DNA of 6,045 nt from RUG11198 sp036342255 (GTDB taxonomy: Bacteria; Bacillota_I; Bacilli_A; RF39; UBA660). The position numbers and the translations under genes were made by a program. The stretch's first letter is position 1, and each line of letters starts with the position of its first letter. Positions 5,488 through 6,045 of the stretch are shown one piece after another. The notes beneath the pieces were generated by a model. It had not been told where the DNA came from and made no database searches. It was given only the letters and a program-made list of their open reading frames with translations. Where the stretch lies: contig JAZAUS010000042.1 of NCBI GenBank assembly GCA_036342255.1, forward strand, positions 1 to 6,045, read 5' to 3'.

Positions 5488-6045
5488 ATGAAAAAATTAA
5501 ATTCAAATCATTTAAAGCTAATCGCAATAATTGCGATGACAATAGATCATTTAACGTGGTTAACATTTCCAGGATGTCAAAAAATATGGTATGTAATGTT
5601 ACTTCATATTGTTGGAAGATTAACAGCTCCAATAATGTGGTTTTTCATCGTAGAAGGCTATAATCATACCCATAATTTAAAAAAATATTTAATAAGATTA
5701 TTTTTATTTGCATTTATTTCTCATTTTGCTTACTGTTTAGCATTTGGTATACCGTTTATACCTAACTCTATATTTAATGGAACAAGTGTTATGTGGTCTC
5801 TTGCTTGGGCAGTAGCACTTCTTGCCATATTTGATAGTGAGATAAACGAAAAGTTAAAAGTGTTATTAATGATTTTAATATTTGTAATAACATTTCCATC
5901 AGACTGGAGTTGTATAGCTGTATTTTCAATAATATTTATGAATAAATACAGAGGCAATTTTAAAAAACAAATGATAATGATGATGCTTGGAACATTAATG
6001 TATGCAACTGTTTATTTTATTTTCCTAGATAAAGTATATGGATTG
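5488..6045 (+). CDS. TraX-family membrane protein, 3'-truncated by window end
   Basis: The frame is open from ATG 5488 to the last base: 186 residues, no stop. The N-terminus, KLNSNHLKLIAIIAMTIDHL, followed by GRLTAPIMWFFIVEGYNHT (43-61) and KKYLIRLFLFAFISHFAY, is the signature start of the TraX family. Hydrophobic segments lie at about 9-28, 33-57, 68-88, 101-114, 124-137, 140-152 and 164-181. The family is named after F-plasmid TraX, needed for N-acetylation of pilin. Chromosomal Bacillota members are multipass proteins thought to be acyltransferase-like, and their acceptor is not established, so the name should not be read as evidence of conjugation. It lies 29 nt after the CPBP gene with no terminator or promoter between, so it is probably the third gene of that unit. 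The downstream end cannot be seen. Confidence 0.85.
   Translation, partial: MKKLNSNHLKLIAIIAMTIDHLTWLTFPGCQKIWYVMLLHIVGRLTAPIMWFFIVEGYNHTHNLKKYLIRLFLFAFISHFAYCLAFGIPFIPNSIFNGTSVMWSLAWAVALLAIFDSEINEKLKVLLMILIFVITFPSDWSCIAVFSIIFMNKYRGNFKKQMIMMMLGTLMYATVYFIFLDKVYGL

Noticed and set aside
5447..5632. Open frame of 61 codons on the minus strand
   Set aside because: It lies antisense across the end of the CPBP gene and the start of the TraX-family gene, both well supported, and has no recognisable domain.
5730..5957. Open frame of 75 codons on the minus strand
   Set aside because: It is antisense to the TraX-family gene, whose + frame is continuous and family-like; the minus translation shows no domain.
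1..6045. Alternative genetic code (TGA read as Trp), suggested by low GC and Mollicutes-like composition
   Set aside because: All genes use TGG for Trp and end in TAA or TAG with no in-frame TGA inside, so nothing here calls for a changed code.

Overview
The window is very AT-rich (clearly under 30% G+C by eye). Shine-Dalgarno (SD) sites are strong and of the AAGGAGGTGAT type, promoters are sigma-A-like, and TAA is the favoured stop. No in-frame TGA appears in any gene, so the code looks standard. The gene families (SPL-type radical SAM, membrane-tethered XRE regulator with zinc ribbon, CPBP protease, TraX-family protein) point to a low-GC Bacillota, probably a gut Clostridia or Bacilli lineage. 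The species cannot be named from this sequence. All seven genes read on the + strand.

Layout: (1) 1-830 is the 3' part of an SPL-family radical SAM enzyme whose true start lies before the window. (2) 881-1678 is an unrecognised protein with one N-terminal membrane anchor and six cysteines. Genes 1 and 2 are separated by 50 nt with no terminator, so they are probably co-transcribed. A perfect 12-bp inverted repeat with a T-run closes this unit. (3) 1783-2745 is a complete tyrosine recombinase with all six catalytic residues and its own likely promoter, whose -35 lies in the loop of the preceding terminator. (4) 2746-2913 is a dense regulatory gap: a hairpin with two competing pairings, two candidate promoters, and three 11-bp direct repeats between them. 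(5) 2914-3909 is a Fic-family AMP-transferase-like protein with an N-terminal inhibitory helix motif and a C-terminal winged-helix-like region, closed by a terminator hairpin. (6) 4077-6045 is a three-gene unit: a membrane-tethered XRE regulator with a zinc ribbon, a CPBP intramembrane protease overlapping it by one base, and a TraX-family membrane protein cut off by the window end.

Most notable are the coupled regulator-protease pair, which could be a regulated-intramembrane-proteolysis module (inference), and the repeat array upstream of fic. Also notable are the recombinase with a crossover-site-like inverted repeat at its own promoter, and the clamp-binding-like QISLF tail on the radical SAM protein. 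The recombinase and Fic proteins are of types often found in accessory DNA and around type I restriction loci, but no hsd gene, transposase or conjugation gene is visible here. I see no RNA genes, CRISPR array or insertion sequence.
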